A stretch of 48,709 nt of DNA from Paludibacteraceae bacterium. GTDB taxonomy: Bacteria; Bacteroidota; Bacteroidia; Bacteroidales; Paludibacteraceae. The notes beneath the pieces were generated by a model. It was not told the origin of the DNA. It worked only from the letters and a program-made list of their open reading frames with translations, and made no database searches. The stretch lies in assembly GCA_017553575.1 (NCBI GenBank), contig JAFZKQ010000083.1, forward strand, positions 1 to 48,709. Reading direction: 5' to 3'. A program made the position numbers and the translations under genes. Positions 7,683-16,085 of the stretch are shown piece after piece; positions within the stretch are counted from its first letter, which is position 1; each line of letters begins with the position of its first letter.

Positions 7683-7757
7683 AATTGAAAGACTTTTCAC
7701 AATAAGGCTATAAGCCGAAGAGTTCTTGGCCCTGCGTACTCCGTAGGGCTACTTTTT
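7683..7757 (+). ncRNA. tracrRNA
   Basis: In 5' to 3' order the sequence shows four parts. An upper anti-repeat AAATTGAAAG (7682-7691) pairs with CTTTCAATTT of the crRNA repeat. A short bulge follows. A lower anti-repeat TTCACAAT (7696-7703) pairs with GTTGTGAA, the first 8 nt of the repeat, with one G-U pair. A nexus-like hairpin GGCT-ATA-AGCC spans 7706-7716. A terminator GCCCTGCG/CGTAGGGC (7729-7749, one G-U pair) is followed by TACTTTTTT. This is the standard type II tracrRNA plan, about 75 nt, divergent from cas9. It fixes the array as - strand transcribed. Exact ends are inferred. Confidence 0.9.
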
Positions 7758-7900
7758 TATTTCACAATATCTTTATCAGCAAAATACTACGGGCCACAAT
7801 CAACAGATACTCAAACAAGTAGCGTCCGCCGAACAATTCCCCACCCCCTCAGAAGCAAAAACTTTCCCTTCTGCGAACCCTAGGAGTCCTCTACGTTCGA

Positions 7901-8779
7901 CTACGGCAAGACAGGAATCGTCAACGGATTTGATTCATAGAGCTTTCCATCCGCCATCACCTTGGCTGGAGAGATGGTGAACGTTCCCGCTACTTTAGGC
8001 TTCAAGATATAAGTATACGTCGTACTTCCCATAACCACAGGCTGCCCTTTAATTGAGGTGACAGTTTTTTGCCTCGAAACAGAGGGCCCCACCAAAATCT
8101 CAAACGCATCACTCCAATCCGGAACTTGAAAGTTATCCGCGTCTGGACTATCCAAAGAGAATGTCACCCGAATCTGCTTCCCTACAAAGACTTTATCCAA
8201 AACAGCTGCAACAAACTTCTTGTCATTCGACTGCCCACCAGAAAAGACACTCACCGCCAACGCATTAGAGACGTACTCCTTTCCATTCACCGTCGCCTTG
8301 GCCGGCGCAATAGTAAACGTTCCCTCTTTCTTGGGGACTACGACATAGACATAATTCGTAGTAGTAAATTTCGTCAGCTGCCCATTTTGCATGGAAGTTC
8401 CCGATCCACGTTGAACTCTCGGTTGGGAAGAGACATTAAAGGCTTCATCCCAATTCCCGGCTTGAAAGGTATCCGCTTCATAATTCTTCAAAGTGAAAGT
8501 CACTTCAAAGGGCATTCCAACCACCACTCGTTCCAAAGCAGAAGCAACCAACTGAATTGACTCGTCCGGTATAGCGGCCTCACTCGAAAGGGAAGAGGGA
8601 GCTTCGTTCGATTCCGTATAACTCTCCGCGTCCTTCGGTATATATGATTCTTCTTTTTCAGAGAAAAGATATACCACTGCCACTACGGCTGTAAGAACCA
8701 AAAGCAATATTAAGATGATTGTTCCTTGCTCCTTTTTTCTCTCTTCGTATTCATATTCATCAAACTCTCTTTCTTCCAT
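7901..8779 (-). CDS. Membrane-anchored protein with two BatD-like domains
   Basis: A 292-residue protein with an acidic, charged cytoplasmic head (about 1-18), one membrane helix (GTIILILLLVLTAVVAVVYLF, part), and two tandem domains of about 95 residues. Each has the pattern V-V/F-G-x-P/Q-F/I-x-V-T-F, then a YxYxxxPKxxGTFTIxPAKxxxxGKxYxSNxL ending. This resembles the repeated beta domains of BatD, the aerotolerance-operon protein of Bacteroidota. Usual BatD is larger with a C-terminal helix and sits beside batA-batE, none of which is here. It would face the periplasm. Role is unknown; a stand-alone BatD-like adaptor is inference. No clear terminator was found after it. Confidence 0.6.
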   Translation of the reverse strand: MEEREFDEYEYEERKKEQGTIILILLLVLTAVVAVVYLFSEKEESYIPKDAESYTESNEAPSSLSSEAAIPDESIQLVASALERVVVGMPFEVTFTLKNYEADTFQAGNWDEAFNVSSQPRVQRGSGTSMQNGQLTKFTTTNYVYVVVPKKEGTFTIAPAKATVNGKEYVSNALAVSVFSGGQSNDKKFVAAVLDKVFVGKQIRVTFSLDSPDADNFQVPDWSDAFEILVGPSVSRQKTVTSIKGQPVVMGSTTYTYILKPKVAGTFTISPAKVMADGKLYESNPLTIPVLP

Positions 8780-8940
8780 AAGATTCTAAATTAGTCAACT
8801 TTATTTTTTATTTCGGCTGGTGCTACGGCTAAACTTTCCACAACTGTCGTGCGATTTTAATGGATATTCCTAATCTATGTCTACCAACCAAATAGTTATC
8901 TCTCAACGCAAATTGTTTTCCACAAGCAACCACAAAGGCA

Positions 8941-8972
8941 GAAAAAGGTATACGTAAAAATACGCATACCTT
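8941..8972 (-). terminator. Terminator of the lptF/G-to-DJ-1 operon
   Basis: On the - strand a 12-bp stem AAGGTATGCGTA/TACGTATACCTT (8972-8945, one G-T pair) with a TTTT loop runs into a T stretch at 8946-8942. It lies 25 nt after the DJ-1 stop codon. Confidence 0.8.
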
Positions 8973-8996
8973 CCTTATCGTCCAAAGTTCCTTTTC

Positions 8997-9554
8997 TTAT
9001 TTATAGCCGTAGGTGAAAATCACCTGATTGGCCAACTTTTCAGCGACCTCCTTGCCAAGAAGCGCCTCCACCAACTTGAGTCCGAACTCAACTGAGACGC
9101 CAGCTCCACGTGCCGTGATGAACTGACCGGAGATCACTACGTTGTCCGTCTTGACAGAAGCGCCCCTCAAATCAGGCTCAAAGCCGGGATAGCAGCAAGC
9201 GGACTTTCCGTCCAAGAAACCACGCTTTCCGTAAACCATAGGGGCTGCACAAATGGACGCCAAATACTTTCCATTCGAAATATATTTATCAAACAAAGAG
9301 TTCAAGGGTTGGAAGGCATCCAAATTCTTCGTGCCTGGCATTCCGCCTGGCAAAATCAGCATATCGCCATCGGTGCAATCCACCTCCTCAAACAAGGCAT
9401 CGGCCAAGATTGTCACTCCGTGAGAACTTGTGACCTCACGCTTGCCCGTAATAGAGACCATAACGACCTCGACACCGACACGCCTCAACATATCAGCAGG
9501 AGCCAATGCCTCTGTCTCCTCAAATCCTGTTGCCAAAAATTCAAAAACTTTCAT
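8997..9554 (-). CDS. DJ-1/PfpI family protein
   Basis: A 185-residue cytosolic protein of the DJ-1/YajL family. FEETEA near residue 12 supplies the conserved Glu, LILPGG near 67 is the typical loop, and SICAAP near 100 carries the nucleophile Cys at the elbow. YajL-like proteins protect against glyoxal or oxidative damage; chaperone and deglycase roles are debated. It lies 31 nt after tonB, probably last in the operon. Confidence 0.9.
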   Translation of the reverse strand: MKVFEFLATGFEETEALAPADMLRRVGVEVVMVSITGKREVTSSHGVTILADALFEEVDCTDGDMLILPGGMPGTKNLDAFQPLNSLFDKYISNGKYLASICAAPMVYGKRGFLDGKSACCYPGFEPDLRGASVKTDNVVISGQFITARGAGVSVEFGLKLVEALLGKEVAEKLANQVIFTYGYK

Positions 9555-9585
9555 TTATGTGGGATTTAGTAAAGAATTCAAACTA

Positions 9586-10476
9586 TCATTTATAAGAGAA
9601 CTTGTAGGTAATCGTACCCGTCTGGTTGTTACCCTTCGGATTGGGGTTGAACTTCGCCTTCATCGCCGCCTTACGCGCCGCCTCACGCATCGACTGGTCC
9701 ACAATCTTCGTACCACGGACAGGCTCCGCACTGATGACGTTTCCATCCTTGTCCACCGTGATCTGCATCACGATTTCACCCTCTTCGGTCATCCGACACT
9801 GAGGCTTGGAGAGTTGACCCACCAAACTACGGCCGCCCAACGACCACGAAACACCGTTGCCCGATTTCGCCGAACCCGAGGTTCCCGAATTGTTGACGTC
9901 ACCGTTCACATTGCCGGCAGATCCAGTCGAACCACCGCCGCCATTACCCGTTGAGTTGTCAGCGTTGCCCAAGCCTCCGGCTCCGTTTCCGCCGAATGCG
10001 TTCTTGGCACGGTTACGGATCTCCTGAGCCATACGCTCCTCAGCCTCACGCTTTGCCTTCGCCTCGGCTTCCAGACGCTTCTTCTCCTTCAACTCCTTCT
10101 CCCGTTGCTTCTTCTCTTCGGCAAGACGACGCTCACGCTCGATCTCCTCTCTCGTTTTCTCCTTTTTCTTCTTCACCTCAGGAGCCTGATAAGACTCCTC
10201 GATATCTTGCGTCATCAAGTCTTCATTACCTGCGACCGGTTCACTTACAGGCGTCTCCGCAGCCGCAGCGGCCACCTCCTCCACCTCCGAGGCGGGAGTC
10301 GGCTCAAAGAAACCTTCGCCACCTACCTCATCGACACCCAAAGAGACAGCCAAGCCCTCCTCCGTATCGGGGATGACCCTCGACAACGAGCAGAAAAGCA
10401 GCACCAGAAGTAGAACCACGAGGAAAAGCCATGACCCTACAAAACCAGCAAGATTCGACTTACGATAAAGATCCAT
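9586..10476 (-). CDS. tonB: TonB-like energy transducer
   Basis: A 296-residue protein. An N-terminal membrane anchor (about 12-32) is followed by an acidic stretch, a Lys/Glu/Arg-rich coil (about 90-150) and a Gly/Asn/Ser-rich linker (about 155-205). The C-terminal TonB-type domain (about 215-296) has GEIVMQITVDKDGNV and ends KGNNQTGTITYKFSYK. It spans the periplasm and passes proton-motive energy from ExbB-ExbD to outer membrane receptors. The low-complexity middle replaces the usual Pro-rich rod. It follows exbD by 65 nt in the same direction. Confidence 0.88.
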   Translation of the reverse strand: MDLYRKSNLAGFVGSWLFLVVLLLVLLFCSLSRVIPDTEEGLAVSLGVDEVGGEGFFEPTPASEVEEVAAAAAETPVSEPVAGNEDLMTQDIEESYQAPEVKKKKEKTREEIERERRLAEEKKQREKELKEKKRLEAEAKAKREAEERMAQEIRNRAKNAFGGNGAGGLGNADNSTGNGGGGSTGSAGNVNGDVNNSGTSGSAKSGNGVSWSLGGRSLVGQLSKPQCRMTEEGEIVMQITVDKDGNVISAEPVRGTKIVDQSMREAARKAAMKAKFNPNPKGNNQTGTITYKFSYK

Positions 10477-10541
10477 TGACTATCAATTTCTATTTGGGAG
10501 GAATCCTCCACCCAACGTATTAAACATAAGGGAAGAACCTA

Positions 10542-10949
10542 TCACTTAGGACGGGTCGCTATCACCAATTTGAACTTGTTCACGTTTGCGATGTTCAAGA
10601 TTTTGACCACCTCACCGTGCGGAACCGACTCGTCGGCATAGAGTGCCACATACATGTCCGGCTCGGCCAATACCTGCTGCTGCAAGAAGGGTTCAATCTC
10701 CTCCAACTGAACTAAACGCTCCTTATCCTTGTTTGCGGCCACATAGTGATTGAGATCCTTGTCGATGATAACACGAACCAACGGCTTAGCCGAAGTCTGC
10801 GATTTGCCTTGAGGCAAAAGCAACTTGATGGCACTCGGATGAACCACCGTAGAGGTCAACATAAAGAAAATCAAGAGCAAAAATACGATGTCGGTCATGG
10901 ACGACATATTGAAACCCGCTTCCGCCTTATTCCTTCTTTTCAATGCCAT
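10542..10949 (-). CDS. exbD: Biopolymer transport protein ExbD
   Basis: A 135-residue inner membrane protein. It has a short basic cytoplasmic tail, one helix starting SSMTDIVFLLLIFFML with the proton-binding Asp in MTDIVF, and a periplasmic domain ending LVIATRPK. It pairs with ExbB (22 nt upstream) to energise TonB (65 nt downstream). Confidence 0.93.
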   Translation of the reverse strand: MALKRRNKAEAGFNMSSMTDIVFLLLIFFMLTSTVVHPSAIKLLLPQGKSQTSAKPLVRVIIDKDLNHYVAANKDKERLVQLEEIEPFLQQQVLAEPDMYVALYADESVPHGEVVKILNIANVNKFKLVIATRPK

Positions 10950-10971
10950 AACTTATACGAATTTAAATTAG

Positions 10972-11658
10972 TTAGTTTGCTGGCTCGTTCAAGATATCCA
11001 TGAATTCAAGAGAGCGTGACTCCATGTCACCCACCACCTTGTCTACTCTGGAAATCAAATAGTTGTATGCGAAGTAGGCTATCACACCAACCACCAATCC
11101 TGCCACCGTCGTAACCATGGCCGTATAGATACCTCCTGCCAAGATGGTCACATCGATATTGCTACCTGCGTTCGCCATGTTGAAGAAGGCCTCGATCATA
11201 CCGATAACCGTTCCCAAGAAACCAATCATCGGACCACCGCCGGCGATAGTCGCCAACAACGAAAGACCGCGCTCCAACTTGGAGATCTCCAAATTTCCCA
11301 CGTTCTCGATCGCCACTTGCACATCGTTCATCGGACGACCCAAACGGGAGATTCCCTTCGCAATCATCCTTGAATAAGGAGTATCCGTCTTTTGGCACAA
11401 CTCCTGCGCCGCATCAATCTTACCGTCATGGATGTAATCCTTGATCTTATCCATAAACAAAGGATCCTTCTGCGATGCATGCTTGATGACCACCAAACGC
11501 TCAAAGAAGATGTAAACTGCCATTAGGCAAAGGATAAGCAACGGAATCATGATCACGCCGCCCTTAAGAGCCATGTCGAACAAACTCAACTCAGCCACCT
11601 GTTGCTGTTCGGTCACCTCAACCGCCGCAGCAGCTTGTAATAATACGTTCAATAACAT
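10972..11658 (-). CDS. exbB: MotA/TolQ/ExbB proton channel protein
   Basis: A 228-residue membrane protein with three helices: about 30-55 (GGVIMIPLLILCLMAVYIFFE), about 120-150 (LLATIAGGGPMIGFLGTVIGM) and about 165-195 (GGIYTAMVTTVAGLVVG). The GxLGTVxGM motif and the Thr-rich third helix are those of ExbB/TolQ. It is first of the exbB-exbD-tonB set and follows ribBA by 41 nt, so it is probably in the same message. Confidence 0.93.
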   Translation of the reverse strand: MLLNVLLQAAAAVEVTEQQQVAELSLFDMALKGGVIMIPLLILCLMAVYIFFERLVVIKHASQKDPLFMDKIKDYIHDGKIDAAQELCQKTDTPYSRMIAKGISRLGRPMNDVQVAIENVGNLEISKLERGLSLLATIAGGGPMIGFLGTVIGMIEAFFNMANAGSNIDVTILAGGIYTAMVTTVAGLVVGVIAYFAYNYLISRVDKVVGDMESRSLEFMDILNEPAN

Positions 11659-11699
11659 TGTATCTATTTTTTAATTTTTCTCAAGACTCAACTTATCTA

Positions 11700-12908
11700 T
11701 CAGATTTTATGGAGATCATGCCCCATGCGCTCTTTTTTGGTCTTAATATAGAACTCATTGTACTTGTTAGGTTCTATCTCGATAGGGACATTGTCCACTA
11801 TATCAAGGCCGTAACTCTCCAAACCGATACGCTTCTTCGGATTGTTGGTCATCAAACGCATCTTCGTGACGCCCAACTCACGCAAGATCTGCGCACCCAC
11901 TCCATAGTCGCGCTCGTCTGGCTTGAATCCCAAATGGATGTTGGCATCCACCGTATCATAGCCGTTCTCCTGCAACTTATAGGCACGGATCTTGTTCATC
12001 AAACCGATGCCTCGACCCTCTTGGTTCATGTAGACAATGACACCTTTGCCCTCCGCCTCGATGCGCTTCATGGCAAGATGCAACTGCTCGCCACACTCGC
12101 AACGCAACGAACCGAAAATGTCGCCCGTCGCACAAGAAGAGTGCACGCGAACCAAGATAGGCTCATCGACCTTCCACTCACCCTTGATGAGGGCGATGTG
12201 CTCCTGTCCATTCGATTTCTGACGGAACGGAATGAGTTTAAAATGTCCATACGCCGTCGGCATATCCACCTCATCGCCCTTCTCGATAAGCGACTCGGAA
12301 CGTAAGCGATAAGCTATCAAATCCTTAACGCTGATAATCTTCAAATCGTATTTCTTCGCCACCTCCATCAACTGAGGCAAGCGGGCCATCGTACCATCTT
12401 CATTGATGATCTCCACCAACACACCGGCAGGGTAAAGACCTGAGAGACGAGCCAAATCGACAGCCGCTTCCGTATGTCCGGCACGACGGAGGACTCCCCT
12501 ATTCTGCGCACGAAGCGGGAAGATATGTCCTGGACGAGCCAAATCGGAAGGACGGGTATTCGGATCACAAAGCGCCTTAATCGTCATGGCACGGTCGTGG
12601 GCAGAAACACCTGTCGTACAGCCGTTTCCAATCATATCTACCGTTACCGTGAAAGGCGTTTCGTGCAAAGAGGTATTGTTCATCACCTGCAAATCGAGGC
12701 CCAACTCCTTACAGCGGTCTTCCGTAATTGGTGCACAGACCAAACCCTTTCCGTTGGTAAACATGAAGTTCACCTTCTCCGGCGTAATCAGTTCGGCCGC
12801 CGTAATGAAATCACCCTCATTCTCGCGATCCTCATCATCCACAACAATCAAAAACTTTCCCTCCTTGAAATCAGCAATCGCCTCTTCTATCGTATTCAAT
12901 TTATACAT
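11700..12908 (-). CDS. ribBA: Bifunctional riboflavin synthesis protein RibBA
   Basis: A 402-residue two-domain enzyme. Residues 1-205 are DHBP synthase (RibB), making the four-carbon unit from ribulose 5-phosphate: [12 protein letters not shown] gives the metal-binding acidic loop, and TGVSAHDRA and [13 protein letters not shown] are conserved. Residues 206-402 are GTP cyclohydrolase II (RibA): [19 protein letters not shown] with the zinc cysteines, and NQEGRGIGL. Both halves look complete. It lies 36 nt after the lptF/G-like gene and 41 nt before exbB, so it is inside a mixed leftward operon. Confidence 0.97.
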   Translation of the reverse strand: MYKLNTIEEAIADFKEGKFLIVVDDEDRENEGDFITAAELITPEKVNFMFTNGKGLVCAPITEDRCKELGLDLQVMNNTSLHETPFTVTVDMIGNGCTTGVSAHDRAMTIKALCDPNTRPSDLARPGHIFPLRAQNRGVLRRAGHTEAAVDLARLSGLYPAGVLVEIINEDGTMARLPQLMEVAKKYDLKIISVKDLIAYRLRSESLIEKGDEVDMPTAYGHFKLIPFRQKSNGQEHIALIKGEWKVDEPILVRVHSSCATGDIFGSLRCECGEQLHLAMKRIEAEGKGVIVYMNQEGRGIGLMNKIRAYKLQENGYDTVDANIHLGFKPDERDYGVGAQILRELGVTKMRLMTNNPKKRIGLESYGLDIVDNVPIEIEPNKYNEFYIKTKKERMGHDLHKI

Positions 12909-12944
12909 AAACCAATTTATATTAAACGGGATATACCTCCCCCA

Positions 12945-14429
12945 TTATTTACTCTCATATTCATCCGTGGAGCCCTTTAGCGCATTGTCCCCCTTCTTCT
13001 TTTTGAAGAACTTCACAATCGCCTTCACCACAGTAAGTTCCGTCAAGGAGACGATTCGGTCCGTCGCCGCCTGATAGGTCAAGAAGACACCAAACGGGAA
13101 GAGCACAGCCGTACTCAACCAGATACCGCACCACACGTGCCATACACCCTCGCGCGCCATCTTATAGCCCATATTATCAATAATATAGTAGATGACGAAT
13201 AGCACGACGGAGATAACTACCGGCATTCCCAAACCTCCCTTTCGGATAATCGCACCCAACGGAGCCCCGATAAAGAAGAAGACCAAACAAGCGAACGAAA
13301 GCGTAAACTTACGGTGACGCTCAATGTCATGCCTTCTCATCGACTTGGCATAGGTGAACGACTCCATAGCGGAGAATTCCTCTCCAGCCTTCTGACGATC
13401 CGCCCAAGAAACGAAACGGTCAAAAATCTTACTTTTCTGTTCCAAAGAAAGACCTTTCCACAACTCGTCGATGGAATATTGCTCGTAACTAGCCAACGAA
13501 TCTCGGCTAACCGGCTTAAAATCATAAATCGAACGGTTAAAATAGCTACCCCGATACTCCATGAAATTATGATTTGCCAAGCTATCAACCTTATGCTTCA
13601 ACGAATCGACAGAGTAGGTCAAGGCTGCCAAATCCTTTGCCATATACTTGTTGGAAGCCACGGAAGCGTCCGCCATACTGAAGTTGGAATCGAATTCAAT
13701 CAAGATCTCCTTAAAAGCGAAAGACTCCCTTCGGTAAGGAACCGTCACCATGGAATTGCTTTGGTTACGCAAATTCTCGAACGACTCGCCCGAATAGAGG
13801 TCCAAAATCAACGTACGCTTGTCTGCCGACACACTCATACGTCCAGAGTCGGCCGCCATCACCTGCGCATTCTCGAAACCATTCGAGAAATCGTAGATCA
13901 TCAGATTCTTCATCAACTGACGCTTAGGGTCTTTCTCCCTCACATAGATATTGTAACCTGAGATTCCCCGATAGAAGGAGCCCTCCGGAATATCCACATC
14001 CGGCGTCTTTTGCCTCATGGAATAGAGCAACGTATAGAGTTGCGTCTGGATGACAGGCATCGCATTGTTAGAGAAAAAGAAGGCTCCGATACATACCAAC
14101 GTAATAAACGCTATGAAAGGCCGCATGATACGGAACAGGGAGATGCCCGCCGCCTTCATGGCCAACAGTTCCAGACGTTCGCCAAAATTACCAAACGTCA
14201 TCAATGAGGAGAGCAGGATGGCCAACGGCAAAGCCATCGGAACCAACGAGAGGGCTGCATAATAAAAGAATTGAGCCAAAACAGAAAACTCCAATCCCTT
14301 ACCCACCAACTCGTCCACATATTTCCAAAGGAACTGCATCAACACGACAAAAAGGCAAATGAAAAACGTTGCCAAGAACGTCCCCAAATAACTCTTTATC
14401 AAAAACAAATACAACCGCTTTATACGCAT
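12945..14429 (-). CDS. LptF/LptG family permease (YjgP/YjgQ)
   Basis: A 494-residue inner membrane protein of the lipopolysaccharide export ABC transporter. Three N-terminal helices (about 8-125) include SLVPMALPLAILLSSLMTFG; a periplasmic beta domain (about 125-355) follows, then three C-terminal helices with GAPLGAIIRKGGLGMPV. That arrangement is the LptF/LptG hallmark. The open frame extends to 14456, but a perfect -7 element at 14454-14461 makes Met at 14429 (RIKRLYLFLIKSYL) the true start. It heads the leftward operon with ribBA, exbB, exbD, tonB and DJ-1. Whether it acts as F or G cannot be told from sequence alone. Confidence 0.92.
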   Translation of the reverse strand: MRIKRLYLFLIKSYLGTFLATFFICLFVVLMQFLWKYVDELVGKGLEFSVLAQFFYYAALSLVPMALPLAILLSSLMTFGNFGERLELLAMKAAGISLFRIMRPFIAFITLVCIGAFFFSNNAMPVIQTQLYTLLYSMRQKTPDVDIPEGSFYRGISGYNIYVREKDPKRQLMKNLMIYDFSNGFENAQVMAADSGRMSVSADKRTLILDLYSGESFENLRNQSNSMVTVPYRRESFAFKEILIEFDSNFSMADASVASNKYMAKDLAALTYSVDSLKHKVDSLANHNFMEYRGSYFNRSIYDFKPVSRDSLASYEQYSIDELWKGLSLEQKSKIFDRFVSWADRQKAGEEFSAMESFTYAKSMRRHDIERHRKFTLSFACLVFFFIGAPLGAIIRKGGLGMPVVISVVLFVIYYIIDNMGYKMAREGVWHVWCGIWLSTAVLFPFGVFLTYQAATDRIVSLTELTVVKAIVKFFKKKKGDNALKGSTDEYESK

Positions 14430-14453
14430 TTTCCAATAAACTATTATTCCTTG

Positions 14454-14461
14454 CAAATCTA
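14454..14461 (-). promoter_or_regulatory. -7 promoter element of the lptF/G-ribBA-exbBD-tonB operon
   Basis: TAGATTTG on the - strand, 24 nt before the ATG at 14429, matches TAnnTTTG exactly. No clear TTTG lies at -33. Confidence 0.6.
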
Positions 14462-14904
14462 CTCTAAAAAAATGAAAAAGAAAAGGCTATGTTTTACTTT
14501 ATGACGGATGAATAGCAAGAAGATGCCTAAATTTCCTTTCGAAGCCCATGCGGAAGCAAAGGGCCATTCGCCGCGTCGTCTCTTCCAACGAAGAAGGCGA
14601 GATTGTCGGTTGGCTTCAAACGAGGGCTTGCAACGCAAAAGGTCCCCGAATCATCGATTCAGAGACCTTGTTTCTCTTGAATAAAACCGTCCTCAACGAA
14701 GTGTCACAGGATATTCGTAGGGTCAAGCAGCAGCTCCATGCCTTGCCGACATTTTCAACTCCAAGACTTTTCCACAATCTTCACGAAATGACACAGTAGG
14801 CACCTTTTCGAAGGAATAACCCTCTGAATCAAAGAGACGTAGCATTCCCCCGTCCTACAAAACCATGCCTGTTCGCAGACACAATTTTGCATCCGCACCT
14901 ACCG
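14462..14904. other. Gene-poor stretch with one hairpin
   Basis: No convincing gene is seen in about 440 nt. An 83-residue open frame on + (14548-14799) has no recognisable motif or ribosome site. The one clear structure is at 14639-14669: AAGGTC/GACCTT and GAATC/GATTC stems around ATC. On the - strand it is followed by TTTT only, so at best it is a weak terminator. Confidence 0.4.
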
Positions 14905-14937
14905 AAAAAGGGTTCTGTCCCATTGTTTTTACAGACC
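14905..14937 (-). terminator. Terminator of the START-like gene, overlapping its stop codon
   Basis: On the - strand GGGT-CTGT (14937-14930) pairs with ACAG-ACCC (14917-14910 region, one bulged A), followed by TTTTT at 14909-14905. The stem includes the TAA stop at 14931-14929. Confidence 0.65.
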
Positions 14938-15324
14938 CGTAGCCATCTTCAAGGCCGAAATTTGCGTCTCCCAGAGTTTTGTTGCCTCCTCGCGCTCATC
15001 GGGCTCCACGAAATCGGTAATGGTCAACACGACATCGTTGGTCAGTTCCACGTAAGACATTCTGAATTCGAAATAGGGCTTCACTGGATCCTCCACATCA
15101 TCGTCCCAACGGAACTTCACATAAGCCCCCACGCGATTGTTCAGCAAGCGGGCCGTTTGGGAGGTCTTTCCCCAATAAAACTTAAAAACATTGGTATCCG
15201 CCTCGTCAAGCTCCACTTTGTCCGCAAACCATTCACCCAAGCCCGAAGGCGTACTGATGCTGTTCCACAATACACTCATCGAAATGTTGCTAAAAACATA
15301 CTCCAACTGAAACTTTTCCTTCAT
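14929..15324 (-). CDS. START-like (AHSA1-type SRPBCC) domain protein
   Basis: A 131-residue single-domain protein with the helix-grip pattern: LEYVFSNISMSVLWNSISTPSGLGEWFAD at the start (helix and cavity entrance), a central sheet ending VLTITDFVEPDE, and a long C-terminal helix (EEATKLWETQISALK). Short proteins of this type are common in Bacteroidota and have no assigned ligand. It has its own terminator and no close neighbour, so it is probably single. Confidence 0.8.
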   Translation of the reverse strand: MKEKFQLEYVFSNISMSVLWNSISTPSGLGEWFADKVELDEADTNVFKFYWGKTSQTARLLNNRVGAYVKFRWDDDVEDPVKPYFEFRMSYVELTNDVVLTITDFVEPDEREEATKLWETQISALKMATGL

Positions 15325-15713
15325 AAACGGTCTATTTGTGGTGGATTCGATAAATTTAGTTTTTGGGGAAATACTGCGTAAGGGCTATCGTCACTCATCT
15401 CCTGTAGTCCAAACTAGAAACACCCTGCTTCCCTCTATCTATACCACCTTTATTTGTACATCAAAATGGTTAAACAGGACTTTTCGAGGAAGGCCTCAAA
15501 TGGTCCTGCAACAAACGAACCCCACCAAGAGCCATATTTACGGCACATTGGTCAGCATTTGTCTTTCTCTCTTTTCGTTTTGCAATATATATAAAGTGGT
15601 ATGAATAAAAAAATTTTCCATCCCTAAATACACACCATTTCCCTAAAAAAAGCATACAAATATCAATATATAGGGTTTTTCAGGGCTGAAAAGGCATTTT
15701 TCCACCAAAAGAT
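15325..15713. other. Intergenic region without recognised genes
   Basis: About 390 nt between the START-like gene and the initiator tRNA promoter. A + frame (15338-15604) and a - frame (15470-15655) are open but show no family motifs or convincing starts. It becomes AT-rich towards the tRNA. I see no clear hairpin or repeat. Confidence 0.4.
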
Positions 15714-15744
15714 TTTGCTTTTCTAAAAAAAGGGCTTACCTTTG
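15714..15744 (+). promoter_or_regulatory. Promoter of the initiator tRNA
   Basis: TTTG (15714-15717), 19 nt, then TACCTTTG (15737-15744): a full match to the Bacteroidota consensus. The tRNA starts 39 nt further on. Confidence 0.85.
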
Positions 15745-15782
15745 CATCGCAATTGAGAAACAAACAATCTCGGTTGATAAAT

Positions 15783-15855
<73 letters not shown>

Positions 15856-15862
15856 CAATAAG

Positions 15863-15910
15863 AAGAGGATGTAGCAAAATTGAATTTTGGCACATCCTCT
15901 TCCTATTTTT
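15863..15910 (+). terminator. Terminator of the initiator tRNA
   Basis: AAGAGGATGT (15863-15872) pairs with ACATCCTCTT (15892-15901), with a second perfect stem inside (CAAAATT/AATTTTG, 15875-15889). TATTTTT follows. Confidence 0.85.
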
Positions 15911-15962
15911 ATACCCCACCCTAATTTTTCACCGAAACTCTGTCGTTTCCTTGCGCATCCGA

Positions 15963-16005
15963 ACCCCAAAGGGGTAGCATAACACAGATACGGGGGCAAG
16001 CCCGT
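15963..16005. repeat. Paired GC-rich hairpins, possible dispersed intergenic repeat
   Basis: Two short hairpins lie 14 nt apart: ACCCC-AAA-GGGGT (15963-15975) and ACGGG-6 nt-CCCGT (15990-16005). They sit just after the 3' end of the membrane ORFan. The segment resembles intergenic sequences I remember from other Bacteroidales genomes, but only one copy is in this window. Confidence 0.35.
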
Positions 16006-16085
16006 GGGTAATGCGAATGGAATACGAACGTGGATGGGTTTCCCAAATGGTTTTATGCCGATGGATGTATTTACCGATTAGGAGT

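Noticed and set aside
7633-7683. Longer Cas9 start at 7683
   Set aside because: It would overlap the tracrRNA start and contains the cas9 promoter element.
14548-14799. 83-residue frame on +
   Set aside because: No motif, no ribosome site, no neighbour on the strand; a chance frame in an intergenic stretch.
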